Source: Lacrimispora xylanolytica
GTDB lineage: Bacteria; Bacillota; Clostridia; Lachnospirales; Lachnospiraceae
Length of the DNA stretch: 64,000 nucleotides
NCBI RefSeq assembly: GCF_026723765.1
Contig: NZ_CP113524.1
Span: 3,333,001 to 3,397,000, forward strand
Direction: 5' to 3'
Shown here: in pieces, positions 34,972 through 43,947 of the stretch
Position numbering within the stretch: the stretch's first letter is position 1
How the letters are laid out: the number at the start of each line of letters is the position of its first letter
Notes under the pieces: model-generated
The model's database searches: none
What the model was told of the DNA's origin: nothing
What the model saw: the letters and a program-made list of their open reading frames with translations, nothing else
Program-made: the position numbers and the translations under genes

Positions 34972-35379
34972 CTAAAAAAAGTCATCCTCTGGTGTCTTAT
35001 CATCCTGCTCCAATTGTACGATGCAAAGCATCTCCCGGCTCTGCTCAATCAATTGGTTCAATTCCTCTTCTGTGACGGAGTCTCTGCCCATAAGTCCGAT
35101 TAAAAATGCCAGATTCGCTCCTGCCACAAGAGTGGTGTTAGGTCGTTGCAAATGCATGCTCATGGCCTGGTTGACACTGCTTCCGTAAAGATCGGAAATC
35201 AGAAGAACCTGCTCTCCTTCCTTTACTGTTTCAAAAAACAATTCCAGTTGTTCCTGTACGGAATTTTCATCTACATATGCATCAAATACTGTAATATTTT
35301 CACAGTTCCCATAGAGTATTTCCAGAGAACTTTTTAATCCGCTAGCTAAATGGCCATGAGACGATAAGAATATTTTCAT
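34972..35379 (-). CDS. PTS mannose/sorbose-family IIA component
   Basis: This 135-residue soluble subunit has its phosphorylated histidine in LSSHGHLASG (His8). The conserved LLISDLYGSSVNQAM follows. It accepts phosphate from HPr and hands it to IIB. It is the first gene of the six-gene operon IIA-IIB-IIC-IID-nagA-chbG. GGAGGAG precedes the ATG. The promoter region between 35380 and 35460 has TATAAT with a poor -35 (TGGAAA), consistent with activation by the regulator gene next door. Confidence 0.94.
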   Translation of the reverse strand: MKIFLSSHGHLASGLKSSLEILYGNCENITVFDAYVDENSVQEQLELFFETVKEGEQVLLISDLYGSSVNQAMSMHLQRPNTTLVAGANLAFLIGLMGRDSVTEEELNQLIEQSREMLCIVQLEQDDKTPEDDFF

Positions 35380-35463
35380 ATGCTCTCTCCTCCTTTGATA
35401 CGTTTATTATAATACGGATACTGCATTTTTTCCATGCCTGTATTTGTTTGTAAAAAGTGAAAA

Positions 35464-35489
35464 GCACTAATTCTGCTTCGAATTAGTGC
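35464..35489 (-). terminator. Terminator between the PRD regulator and the PTS operon
   Basis: Perfect 10-bp stem GCACTAATTC/GAATTAGTGC with a 6-base loop. On the minus strand it is followed by TTTTCACTTTTT. It lies 20 bases after the regulator stop and separates it from the operon. Confidence 0.75.
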
Positions 35490-35508
35490 AAATATTTGCA
35501 TAGATATA

Positions 35509-37485
35509 TTATTCACTTTTTATACAGGTTTCAATCATTTCCAGCAGAACCGGGCGGCCCCTGTCTGAAAATGCCTTCATGCTTTTGTAGTCAGAAAAAA
35601 GCTGGCGCAAACAGTTCTCCATTGCCTTTACTCTCTTCCAGTCATGATTCCAGTTCATGGATAAAAGAAGGAGAAATTCAATCTCCTTCCCCTTCCAGGT
35701 TCCCGGTGACTGAAGACAATATAATTCCATGCAGTCCCCTTTACACAGCGAATAAGGAAGATATAATACGGCTAGCCTGGCAGGAAATTGTTGTCCGGAG
35801 TCGTAACGGCTGATGGTTTTTAAATGCTTTAACAGTTCCTCCCTCTCTTTCGCTGTTTTTCCGTGACGGTATGATAAAAACTGAAGAAACTGAAGTTCGT
35901 CCGTATAGTGATAGTTTTTATTTATTTCAATCTGACTCTCCGGCAGGACCAGTTCATCCGTCTGAAAGGCTTTAATCAGGCTCCGGTTGAATAAGATGTC
36001 CATCTCTTTTTCACTGCTTAAGGTGTGGATGACACAGCATGGCAGATCATAATGATAGGCAAGCTCGGTGGTATCCGTAAGGACTACATCGTATTCTTCC
36101 TGGTTCATCCCTCTGATCTCATATAATTCTACGATTGTAAAAGACTCTATCAAAGGCTTGTACCTTCTTAAAATCCTTTTTATGATAATTTCATTCAGTC
36201 CAAGACCATTGGAATTAACCAAAAGCAGCTTCTGCCCCTTAATCTCGTATTCCGCAAGTGAAGCCATCTTAAATACAAAAGATGCCAATCTGGAATAAAA
36301 GGAGGTAGAAAGCGAAATCTGAAACCTCTCTTTTAAAAACTCCGATGCAATGGAAGCTATGGCACAGGACACCGGGCTTTTAAACGCTTGATTTTCATAA
36401 TCATACCAGAACCGGTCAATGCTTTCTAAGCCAAAGTGTATATGGATGATGAGCGAAATAAGGAGACTGATCAATTCCTTTTTCGCCCATGGCTGATCGG
36501 AGAAATCCAGTCTGCACGTATCCCTTATCACATCACGCAGCTCTTCATAAATAAGGCTTGCCTCTCCATAATAAGAGGCGTACTCTATCTCCGGATAATC
36601 CACATTCCACATATCCCGGCAGGCCATGAGATAGACGGCCAAAAATATGGTCTCCTCTTCCACAAGGTCATAGCCCTCAAACTGAGTTCTGAGATTTTCA
36701 TAGATTTTGCCTGCCAGACAATATTCCTTGGAATCTTTTATCTCTTCCTTCCACTGTGAAGGCAGCTTAAGACGGTAGCCTGCCTGGCAGCGGTTTCTTA
36801 CAATAATAAAATAAATGGCAAGGCGTTGAGTGTTGACATCCGATATTTTGATTTCCGTTTCCCGCAGTGTCTTTAAAAATACGTGGCGGATATCCTGCCG
36901 CTCCTCATAATCACAGGTGGTCCATTTGGCATAATCCATCCCTGCGTTATCTAAAAGCACCTTATGAAAATGTACCGCAAAGAGCTCCGTCATGGCAAGT
37001 CTCATGTGATATTCTGTTCCAAAAGCCCGGATGCCAAGGCCCGGTTTACTTTCTGTTTCCAGATGATAGCTTTTTAAAAAGTTCATCACATGATTGACCG
37101 CTTCCCGGATGGCGCTTCTTGATAAGTAAAGTTCATTTGCAATGTCTTCCAGTCTGGAAAAGCGTGAGGAGGAAACCAGCTTTCGTGCAATATAAAGAAA
37201 CCTGGCATTGTCGTCGGAGCCAAAGTTATTGGCAAGGCTGGATTGAAATCCGATGGGCTCTAAATATTGTTTAAACAACTCCTGGTCAATAACATGTAGG
37301 GAGTAGCCTTCATTCCGCTTTGCAATGAGCTCGGCTCCAATGCCTCTAAGACGTTCTCTGACCTCGGTCATCTCATATTTTATGGTACGGGAACTGACTG
37401 ACAGTCGTTTTGCCAGTTCATCGGTAGTCAGCGGCCTGTCGCTGACAGCTAATTGATATATAATGCTTTCCTGTCTGCGCTTCAT
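35509..37485 (-). CDS. PRD-containing transcriptional regulator (BglG/LicR type) of the PTS operon
   Basis: This 658-residue protein starts with an HTH_11-type helix-turn-helix (RPLTTDELAKRLSVSSRTIKY). A second HTH follows (EDIANELYLSRSAIREAVN), then two PRD domains, an EIIB-like segment (KLLLVNSNGLGLNE) and an EIIA-like C-terminus. The EIIB-like loop has no cysteine and the EIIA-like part shows no phosphorylatable His motif. The PRD2 region keeps a histidine (SLIIHIHFGL). Regulation therefore probably works mainly through PRD phosphorylation. The gene lies directly upstream of, and in line with, the mannose-type PTS operon, which is the likely target. GGGGG precedes the ATG. Confidence 0.87.
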   Translation of the reverse strand: MKRRQESIIYQLAVSDRPLTTDELAKRLSVSSRTIKYEMTEVRERLRGIGAELIAKRNEGYSLHVIDQELFKQYLEPIGFQSSLANNFGSDDNARFLYIARKLVSSSRFSRLEDIANELYLSRSAIREAVNHVMNFLKSYHLETESKPGLGIRAFGTEYHMRLAMTELFAVHFHKVLLDNAGMDYAKWTTCDYEERQDIRHVFLKTLRETEIKISDVNTQRLAIYFIIVRNRCQAGYRLKLPSQWKEEIKDSKEYCLAGKIYENLRTQFEGYDLVEEETIFLAVYLMACRDMWNVDYPEIEYASYYGEASLIYEELRDVIRDTCRLDFSDQPWAKKELISLLISLIIHIHFGLESIDRFWYDYENQAFKSPVSCAIASIASEFLKERFQISLSTSFYSRLASFVFKMASLAEYEIKGQKLLLVNSNGLGLNEIIIKRILRRYKPLIESFTIVELYEIRGMNQEEYDVVLTDTTELAYHYDLPCCVIHTLSSEKEMDILFNRSLIKAFQTDELVLPESQIEINKNYHYTDELQFLQFLSYRHGKTAKEREELLKHLKTISRYDSGQQFPARLAVLYLPYSLCKGDCMELYCLQSPGTWKGKEIEFLLLLSMNWNHDWKRVKAMENCLRQLFSDYKSMKAFSDRGRPVLLEMIETCIKSE

Positions 37486-37731
37486 TTTAATTCCCCCTGT
37501 TTGCCCCTATTATATCAGAAATTCCAAGGTGGTGCTTCCTGTTTTTTAATGCTTTTTTATCTGTTACAATATAAGGAATGTTATAGTATAATAAACTTAT
37601 AATAAAACCACACCAACCAGATTGATTCTCTGACTCATGGGAATCATAAAAGTATATGTAATCACACGATACCAGACGCATTCTTCTGTTGTGGTTTAAA
37701 AATCATTTGGAAAGGAGACTGATACATTCCT

Positions 37732-38730
37732 ATGAGAGATAAAATAATGATCGTGGGTGGTCATGGCCAGGTGGGCCAATATATTTCCCGAGCCTTAAAC
37801 GGCGAAAAACTTGTGCTGGCTGGACGTAGCCAGGAAAAAATTGCTGCTTTCTTAAAAACCAGTCATATCAAAGCAGAAATCAGGATCGTGGACATTCACA
37901 CCCCTGACTGGGCACTTCTTGAGGATATCAGAGCCCTGATTGTATGTGTGGACCAGACAGACACAAAGCTGATTCAATACTGCAACAACAATGAAATGGC
38001 TTACATGGATGTCACTGCTAACTCTGATTTTATACAAAAGGTCTATGATTTAACCATTGACCGGGCTTCCATTGTTCTTGGAATCGGCCTGGCTCCTGGA
38101 ATTACGAATCTCCTGGCCCATGAGCTCACCAAGAAACTGACTCCTCCTGCCGAAGTCCAGCTTCATGTAATACTTGGTATGGGGGACAAGCACGGAGATG
38201 AAGCTATTTCCTGGACGTTAAAGCAGTTTACCACTCCTTACACTCACAAAAAATATAACCAGCTAAAGCCGCTTTCCCTGGCATCTTCTACCAGATACAA
38301 AAACAAGCAGCTGCCAACCTACAATTTTAATTTTGTGGATCAGCATATGTTAAACAGAAACAGGGAAGGTATGGTTTATACCACATACTTTGGGTTTGAT
38401 GTGGCCTTTTTAAGCCGGCTTCTGCATCTTATGCAAAAAGTAAACGTAATGGGGGTATTCAAATGGCCCTTCCTTCAGTTCGGGATCCGAAAGATGATGA
38501 AAAAGCCATTTATGGGTTCTGATATGTTCATGGCAACAGCAGAAGCTCAGGGGAAAGCTTTAAAAGTAGTGGGAAAAGATGAAGCAAAGTTTACCGGATT
38601 GGTGGCTGCAGAAGTTGCTAAGAATCTGGCTGGCAGTAAGCTAAGGCCAGGCTTACTTGGAATTGAAGATGTGGTCACCTTAGACCAGCTAAGTAAGGCA
38701 ATTGGCTTTAAGGTAATTCAAAGAGATTAG
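37732..38730 (+). CDS. Saccharopine dehydrogenase-like NAD(P)-binding protein
   Basis: This 332-residue protein begins with a Rossmann fold: IMIVGGHGQVGQYISRAL is the dinucleotide loop, and LVLAGRSQEK ends the second strand. The C-terminal part (LGIGLAPGITNLLAHEL onward) resembles the saccharopine dehydrogenase family. The metabolic role is not evident; proteins of this family also act on carotenoids, spermidine derivatives or lipids. It stands alone between a divergent PRD regulator and a strong terminator. AAGGAG lies 13 bases before the ATG, a long gap. A candidate promoter has TATAAT at 37587-37592. Confidence 0.82.
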   Translation: MRDKIMIVGGHGQVGQYISRALNGEKLVLAGRSQEKIAAFLKTSHIKAEIRIVDIHTPDWALLEDIRALIVCVDQTDTKLIQYCNNNEMAYMDVTANSDFIQKVYDLTIDRASIVLGIGLAPGITNLLAHELTKKLTPPAEVQLHVILGMGDKHGDEAISWTLKQFTTPYTHKKYNQLKPLSLASSTRYKNKQLPTYNFNFVDQHMLNRNREGMVYTTYFGFDVAFLSRLLHLMQKVNVMGVFKWPFLQFGIRKMMKKPFMGSDMFMATAEAQGKALKVVGKDEAKFTGLVAAEVAKNLAGSKLRPGLLGIEDVVTLDQLSKAIGFKVIQRD

Positions 38731-38731
38731 A

Positions 38732-38775
38732 AAAAAGAAAGCAAAGAACAGGGCACCTCTCTTTGCTTTCTTTTT
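38732..38775. terminator. Bidirectional terminator
   Basis: Perfect 16-bp stem AAAAAGAAAGCAAAGA/TCTTTGCTTTCTTTTT with a 12-base loop. It lies just behind the saccharopine-dehydrogenase-like gene and faces the GH112 gene. Confidence 0.88.
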
Positions 38776-38788
38776 ATTTATCCATTGC

Positions 38789-40945
38789 TTACAGCTCGAT
38801 CACTGTAGTGTCATATGGCTCCAGCCTTATTTCTGTCATGCCATCATCCGTCTTAATACGGGTGCTTTGCACCGAATCACTGTTGTTGATGACAACCAGC
38901 TTTCTGCTGTTGGGATACCAGGCACATTCTGTTTGCGCATTATCCGTCAGATATTTTTGCTCCAGCTCCATCTTTTTTCCAAAGAGCATGAGATTTAAGA
39001 GCAGCCTTGTGTTCTCGTTGGTCACCTTAAAGCTACTTAAAAAGATGCCGCAGCCCGTTCCAAAGGCGTGGTATGTAATCAGTGGCTGCTTATCCTTAGC
39101 TGCCAGTACTCTGGTGTCCAAACCGGTCAGGTAAAGGTTGGTTCCTTCTTTTATCTTGGCTCCATCAGGAATCAGTCCTGTAATTTCTTCTTTTATAAAA
39201 TCATATCGGCCATGACACACTCTGGCTCCTGTGTCCTTATCAAGCCCAAGAACGTGAGACATACGTAAGAAGGTGTGATATCCCTCTATAGCAGATGGCT
39301 CATTGACTCCAAGGAATACTCCTCCCTGAGAAACAAAGCCGGATAAGGCCTCCACAATACCAGCATCTGACCATGCCTCGCCGCCGCTCCAGGCTGTGCC
39401 TGCTGCACCTGCATTGATGACCACATCGATATTTTTTAATCCGTCCTGTCTGATATCATCAAAGTTTATAAAATCCACCGTAACAGGAAGACCGGACAAG
39501 GCTTCATTGATATGAATCAAATCGTGCATAAAGGTTTCATGAAAATGGCCGGATAAGGTCCAGGATCTGAGTTTTCCCCAGGAATGAAGGACTGCTACCC
39601 GGATTGGCAGGCAGTATACCTCTCCATCTTCATGAAAGGATTTAAGACTGCGGAATTCATCGGCCACCTTTTCCATATAGCTGCAAAAATCAGGATAATC
39701 TTCCACCAGATGAAGATACCCACCCAGGCCAATACGGTCGATTTTTTCCCGCAACAGGGCACGCCGCACTCGAATCCAGTATTCCTTTGCATCCCTCACA
39801 GGATCTCCCCCTTCACAGAAGGTGGGAGCACCGCCAAGACCAACGGGGAAGAGATAGGGGTGAAGCCTTAGCTCATGGGTGTCTACAAGAGCGCCTGCAC
39901 ACAGTCTTGCTTCATAGCCAGAGAATACACATTTAATCAATCCGTCAAATCCAAACTCTTTAAATCTACTGCCATAGGGCTCCAGGCCGATCCAGCTGTC
40001 ATCGTAAAATACATAAGCCTTTTTATGATAGGTATGAACCAGCTCTACAAGCTCTTTTCCGAATTCCACTACAAACTTATTTACAAAATCCATATAATCA
40101 AGCTGCTGCTTTTCAGGAGGCATATGAGTGACATGGAATTTTCCCTGATGAATGAAATCTTCTGCGGTTAAGGCATAACCGTATTCTTTCTCAAACTCCA
40201 TAAGTGCCCTTGGGCTTACGGTGAAATCATAGGAGCCCCAATCGCTGAACAGATTCCGTTTTCGATCACTGCTTCCCCACATCCAGACAAAATTATAAAA
40301 GAGGGAAGTAAAACGAACTACGGTTGTAGTGGGGTGCTCTTCACACCATGTTTTAAGCCATTGGTATAAATAATTCCTGGTCTCTTCATGTCTTGGGTCC
40401 AGAGGCATCAGGTGCTCTTTCTCCCAGTGGTTTGTTACATGGTTGTACATGGATATCTCTTCCCATATCCGGTATGCCAGAAAGCTGACCGTATATTCAT
40501 GAAAGGGAAGGACGTTGTTAATCTCTACTTCTTTTGTTTCCGAATGATAGGACCAGGAATCATGTGGCATCTCCTCATTGACGGTGCGGTCATAAACCTG
40601 CCAGTATTTCATGGAATCAGAAGTTTCGTTGATCTGAAACTGATCCTCATAAAAATCTTCCATCAGGGGAATTCTTAATTGGCCTGTAAATGCCACCCTT
40701 GGCTCTGTCATCAAAAAGGTCTGCTGAAGGTGCTCTGTATGGGTGCTTGCCCATTCATTGTGATCACGAATCAGACAGATGGTAGAATAAATTCCGTATC
40801 CTGCTTCTGTTATCTCATCGGATAGGGCAGTTCCGTCACTGTCACGGATCACATCCGCTCCCCAGCGGTCCGCCAGGGTAAGGGTCAGTTCTTCATAGCC
40901 GGATTCTCCCGGAAGGGTAAAGCTTCCTCTCTTTGTCTCTCTCAT
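38789..40945 (-). CDS. GH112 beta-galactoside phosphorylase (lacto-N-biose/galacto-N-biose or galactosyl-rhamnose type)
   Basis: This 718-residue cytoplasmic enzyme splits a beta-galactosyl disaccharide with phosphate to give galactose-1-phosphate. Family hallmarks are the N-terminal TLPGESGYEEL, the central WGSYDFTVSPRAL and VFYDDSWIGLEPYGSRF (acid Asp315/316), and later HLVEDYPDF. The last third holds a glutamine-amidotransferase-like domain and a beta domain. Known GH112 members act on galacto-N-biose and lacto-N-biose or on beta-1,4-galactosyl-L-rhamnose. The co-operonic rhamnogalacturonan-acetylesterase-like enzyme and LplABC-type importer favour galactosyl-rhamnose; this is inference. 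ATG has AAGGAG seven bases upstream and overlaps the previous stop as ATGA. Confidence 0.9.
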   Translation of the reverse strand: MRETKRGSFTLPGESGYEELTLTLADRWGADVIRDSDGTALSDEITEAGYGIYSTICLIRDHNEWASTHTEHLQQTFLMTEPRVAFTGQLRIPLMEDFYEDQFQINETSDSMKYWQVYDRTVNEEMPHDSWSYHSETKEVEINNVLPFHEYTVSFLAYRIWEEISMYNHVTNHWEKEHLMPLDPRHEETRNYLYQWLKTWCEEHPTTTVVRFTSLFYNFVWMWGSSDRKRNLFSDWGSYDFTVSPRALMEFEKEYGYALTAEDFIHQGKFHVTHMPPEKQQLDYMDFVNKFVVEFGKELVELVHTYHKKAYVFYDDSWIGLEPYGSRFKEFGFDGLIKCVFSGYEARLCAGALVDTHELRLHPYLFPVGLGGAPTFCEGGDPVRDAKEYWIRVRRALLREKIDRIGLGGYLHLVEDYPDFCSYMEKVADEFRSLKSFHEDGEVYCLPIRVAVLHSWGKLRSWTLSGHFHETFMHDLIHINEALSGLPVTVDFINFDDIRQDGLKNIDVVINAGAAGTAWSGGEAWSDAGIVEALSGFVSQGGVFLGVNEPSAIEGYHTFLRMSHVLGLDKDTGARVCHGRYDFIKEEITGLIPDGAKIKEGTNLYLTGLDTRVLAAKDKQPLITYHAFGTGCGIFLSSFKVTNENTRLLLNLMLFGKKMELEQKYLTDNAQTECAWYPNSRKLVVINNSDSVQSTRIKTDDGMTEIRLEPYDTTVIEL

Positions 40946-42183
40946 AAATGTTCTCCTTTTTCATATGATAACCAGGCATTCCCCCTGGAGGGTACCCATA
41001 CCGGTATTTCCCTCCCCGAAGCAGATATTACACCTAAATCAAGCAGCTCTTTCCAAACGTAACCAGCCATATGAAAAGCCCCATAATCATTGGTGTGTGT
41101 ATAATCAAGTGGATAGAACCATTGTTTGAACTCTTCCATTCCATGCTCCTTCATAAGCTCCATGCTCTTTCCATGAAGGTCAACAACTGGAACACGTAAG
41201 ATGGTTCCAAGGCTTATGACCTCTTTTGCATAATCTTTTAACAGGTCATTATAAGTAGTTCCATTGTCGATCCAGCTATTTCTCGCAAGAGGCGTAACAA
41301 GCACGGGTAAGGCTTCCTTTTCCCGTATCTCCTCCACAAATTCCATTAGATTTTTACGATATCCCTCATCTGCTTTTAGATGGTCAAGCTTCTGGTCGTT
41401 ATGACCAAACTGAAACAGACAGATATCTCCTTTTCCGATTCCTTCCATCATGATCTCATGATGGCCCTCCGCCCGAAAGCTTTCTGTGGTCAGACCGGAG
41501 TGGGCATGATTGGATACTGTGTAATCTCCTTCTAAATAAGCAGGCAGCATCTGGCCCCAGCCTCCGTAGCAGACATTGGGAGCATAAGGATACTCTCCGG
41601 TTTGATCTGTCAATGTAGAATCCCCGGCAAGGAATATTGTTTTTCCAATCCAAGGCTCTACCTTCAGCTTTTTTATACGAACAGACCTGCTGATGACCGA
41701 TATTTTTATTGCCTGATCCGGGAACCGTTTCGTCTGTCCTCTGGGTATAAAGTCACAGACCGATACAGGAAATGCACCGTTCCATTCTACCCCTGCCTTA
41801 AGACTTCCCTGAAAGACCAGCTGCCTCCTCCCAACGAATACCAGAACCTCAGGCTCATCTTCCTCTGCACAAAGATTTATAGACAGGAGATAATTTCCCT
41901 GAGCCTTAACACCTGCCTGAAAAGATAAGGGAATATCTCCATACGTTGATTTAGAATCCATATAGCAGCCCAATTCTTCCTGTTTGATTCTGATTTCTTC
42001 CCCAAAGCCAGCAGCAGGAACAAAACCAGTATTAATCTCCGGCAGGCTGAAAGAAAGAGACGAGCCATGAGACTTCTCCGTAAAAAAGCCATACCCAGAA
42101 CCAGGCATATAAATGTCACTTGGATCTACCGAAATTCCGTCTTTTCCCATTTCCTCTGTTTGATAAAACAAATATTCTGTCAT
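40942..42183 (-). CDS. Cytoplasmic SGNH acetylesterase related to rhamnogalacturonan acetylesterases (CE12-like)
   Basis: This 413-residue protein has a beta-rich N-terminal domain of about 175 residues, then an SGNH hydrolase domain. Block I is IFLAGDSTLTDQ (Ser189), block III is FQFGHNDQ (Asn262), and block V is DYTHTND (Asp360, His363). This arrangement matches rhamnogalacturonan acetylesterase and YesT/YesY-type enzymes. No signal peptide is visible, so it would deacetylate imported oligosaccharides. ATG 42183 has GGGAG six bases upstream. It is followed with a 4-base overlap by the GH112 phosphorylase, which suggests deacetylation before phosphorolysis. Confidence 0.85.
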   Translation of the reverse strand: MTEYLFYQTEEMGKDGISVDPSDIYMPGSGYGFFTEKSHGSSLSFSLPEINTGFVPAAGFGEEIRIKQEELGCYMDSKSTYGDIPLSFQAGVKAQGNYLLSINLCAEEDEPEVLVFVGRRQLVFQGSLKAGVEWNGAFPVSVCDFIPRGQTKRFPDQAIKISVISRSVRIKKLKVEPWIGKTIFLAGDSTLTDQTGEYPYAPNVCYGGWGQMLPAYLEGDYTVSNHAHSGLTTESFRAEGHHEIMMEGIGKGDICLFQFGHNDQKLDHLKADEGYRKNLMEFVEEIREKEALPVLVTPLARNSWIDNGTTYNDLLKDYAKEVISLGTILRVPVVDLHGKSMELMKEHGMEEFKQWFYPLDYTHTNDYGAFHMAGYVWKELLDLGVISASGREIPVWVPSRGNAWLSYEKGEHL

Positions 42184-42211
42184 AGAAAACTCCCATTTTG
42201 TTTTTAAGAAA

Positions 42212-42238
42212 GGGCTGCTGCCAGATCTGCAACAGCCC
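42212..42238 (-). promoter_or_regulatory. Intercistronic hairpin after the solute-binding protein gene
   Basis: GGGCTG (42212-42217) pairs with CAGCCC (42233-42238), with inner pairing around GCTGCCAGATCTGC. On the minus strand it is followed by TTTCTT. Such a hairpin behind a binding-protein gene commonly stabilises that part of the message or partly terminates, giving more binding protein than downstream enzymes. Here this is inferred. Confidence 0.5.
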
Positions 42239-42246
42239 TCCAATTC

Positions 42247-43914
42247 TTATTGCGCAATAAAATCTCCGGAATCAATCAGCTTCTGCTTTTCATCAAGAAT
42301 TTCCTGATATCCGTTGTCTAAATATTCCTTACAGTACTTTTCATACTTGGCATCCAGTTCTTCTGGCTTACAGGTAATCATATCCACATAGAATTCCTGC
42401 CACATGGCTGTTAAATCTGCTGCATACTCTCCAGTGGATTCAATGCTCTTTGTAAAGATCGGACTGATTAGTCCATACTGCTCCACTTCTTTTGTATAAT
42501 CATAGGACTGCTTTACCAGGTCCTCATAGCCGGCTGGGGCAAGGGTTCTGATATTTGCTTTCAGATTTTTCTCTTCGTCCCCGTAATCTGCCATTTCCGT
42601 TACCAGACACCAGTAATCCTTGTTATTGTTATTGGAAAGCTTGCTTTCTCCTTTAAAATCCTTGACAGGTTCTGCAATTCCATCGGAATCCAGAGTATAA
42701 TTAGCTCCCTCCACACCATATTGCAGGAAGAAAAGATTATCAGGCTGTGACATCCAATTTAAGAACATATAGACTGCCGCTCTTTGCTTTTCGTCTGTCT
42801 TTGAATTGATTCCCATAATCATTCCGTAGGGTGGGTATTTATAATAGTACGCATGACTGCCCTTTGGTACACCAGCGGTTGGACTAATAACAGAAACCTC
42901 TGCTTTTGGGTCGTTGGCCTTTAAGCTGTTTATCACATCTGTATTAGAAGTGATATAAAATGAATAGGTTCCCACATTGCCAGCCACGAAATCTGCTTTC
43001 CATGCGGCATCATCAGTATTTAAATAAAATTCCGGGTCAAGAATGCCATCGTTAAATTCCTGGTTTCTTACTTTTAAGTAATCCTTAGTCGCACTCCAGG
43101 TAAGAGGTGCCACATTTAAGTCCAGATACAGGTTCAAATCCTTTTTATCTGGCGTGGAACCGATAAATGGATATTCGTAGGTGTAGCTTTTATTAATGAT
43201 CTGGTCTCCCAGTTTACCAAGACCAGCTTCCTTCCAGGCCTTTGCAGCCTCCTGAAGCTCCTCTCTTGTTGTTGGCTTTTCTTTTCCTACCTGATCCAGC
43301 CAATCCTGGCGAATCAGAGTGACCCAGTTATAATAGATAGGATTTCGTTCTGCAAAAAAGAACGTATTCTTACCATCCAGGTTTCCGTATGTACTAATAT
43401 TTTTTTCCGTTTTCTTAAAATAGTCAGGAGCGTAATATTTCATCTCTTCTAAATTAAGCTCCTGCATGGCACCCTCTGAATTATAGTTCACTGCCTGAGG
43501 CATATCGTAATGATAAATAATATCAGGTGCGTTTCCAGCAGCAATCATCTGCATATAATCTGCAATCTCATTCTGCCGGTTAATGGCAACATACTGAACC
43601 GTTACATTGTATTTATCTCCAAATTCTTTCTGAATCCAGCGGGTGTAATAATTATTGGCAGGATCCCAGCCTTCAAAGCCTCGGTCATATACCGGGATTT
43701 TTATGGTCACATTTTCAGGAAATCCTTTGGAGTAATCGGTAAATCCATTGCCCTCCGCCTTTGATGCTTCTGTCTGGCTCCCCTCTTCTTTTTTGTCATT
43801 TGCCGTAGTAGCAGAAACCTTAACCTTTGCGCCACATCCCGACAGAACCCCCGCTGCCATCATGGATGCAAGACCAAAGGCTGCTGCCCGTTTGAAACCC
43901 TTCCCTTTTCTCAT
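42247..43914 (-). CDS. Extracellular sugar-binding lipoprotein of an LplABC/YtcQ-type importer
   Basis: This 555-residue lipoprotein has a signal peptide with lipobox LSGCGAK (Cys near residue 27), then a charged linker rich in E, K and S, then the large binding fold typical of LplA/YtcQ proteins (about 500 residues). MIAAGNAPDIIYHYDMPQA is the usual family block. It captures an oligosaccharide for the two permeases upstream in the operon. ATG 43914 has AGGAGG six bases before it; the frame is open six codons further but overlaps that site. The downstream hairpin may set its high abundance. Confidence 0.9.
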   Translation of the reverse strand: MRKGKGFKRAAAFGLASMMAAGVLSGCGAKVKVSATTANDKKEEGSQTEASKAEGNGFTDYSKGFPENVTIKIPVYDRGFEGWDPANNYYTRWIQKEFGDKYNVTVQYVAINRQNEIADYMQMIAAGNAPDIIYHYDMPQAVNYNSEGAMQELNLEEMKYYAPDYFKKTEKNISTYGNLDGKNTFFFAERNPIYYNWVTLIRQDWLDQVGKEKPTTREELQEAAKAWKEAGLGKLGDQIINKSYTYEYPFIGSTPDKKDLNLYLDLNVAPLTWSATKDYLKVRNQEFNDGILDPEFYLNTDDAAWKADFVAGNVGTYSFYITSNTDVINSLKANDPKAEVSVISPTAGVPKGSHAYYYKYPPYGMIMGINSKTDEKQRAAVYMFLNWMSQPDNLFFLQYGVEGANYTLDSDGIAEPVKDFKGESKLSNNNNKDYWCLVTEMADYGDEEKNLKANIRTLAPAGYEDLVKQSYDYTKEVEQYGLISPIFTKSIESTGEYAADLTAMWQEFYVDMITCKPEELDAKYEKYCKEYLDNGYQEILDEKQKLIDSGDFIAQ

Positions 43915-43947
43915 GAATATCCTCCTTTTCATTTTAATTCCATATCA

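Noticed and set aside
35380-35463. Possible sigma-54 promoter before the mannose-type PTS operon (GG and GC boxes in TGGAAAAAATGCA)
   Set aside because: The GG and GC pairs are seven bases apart instead of ten, and the neighbouring regulator lacks a sigma-54-activating ATPase domain. A sigma-A TATAAT is present instead.
37487-37681. 64-codon frame on the minus strand upstream of the PRD regulator
   Set aside because: It has no ribosome binding site and covers the divergent promoter region of two real genes. Its composition is not protein-like.
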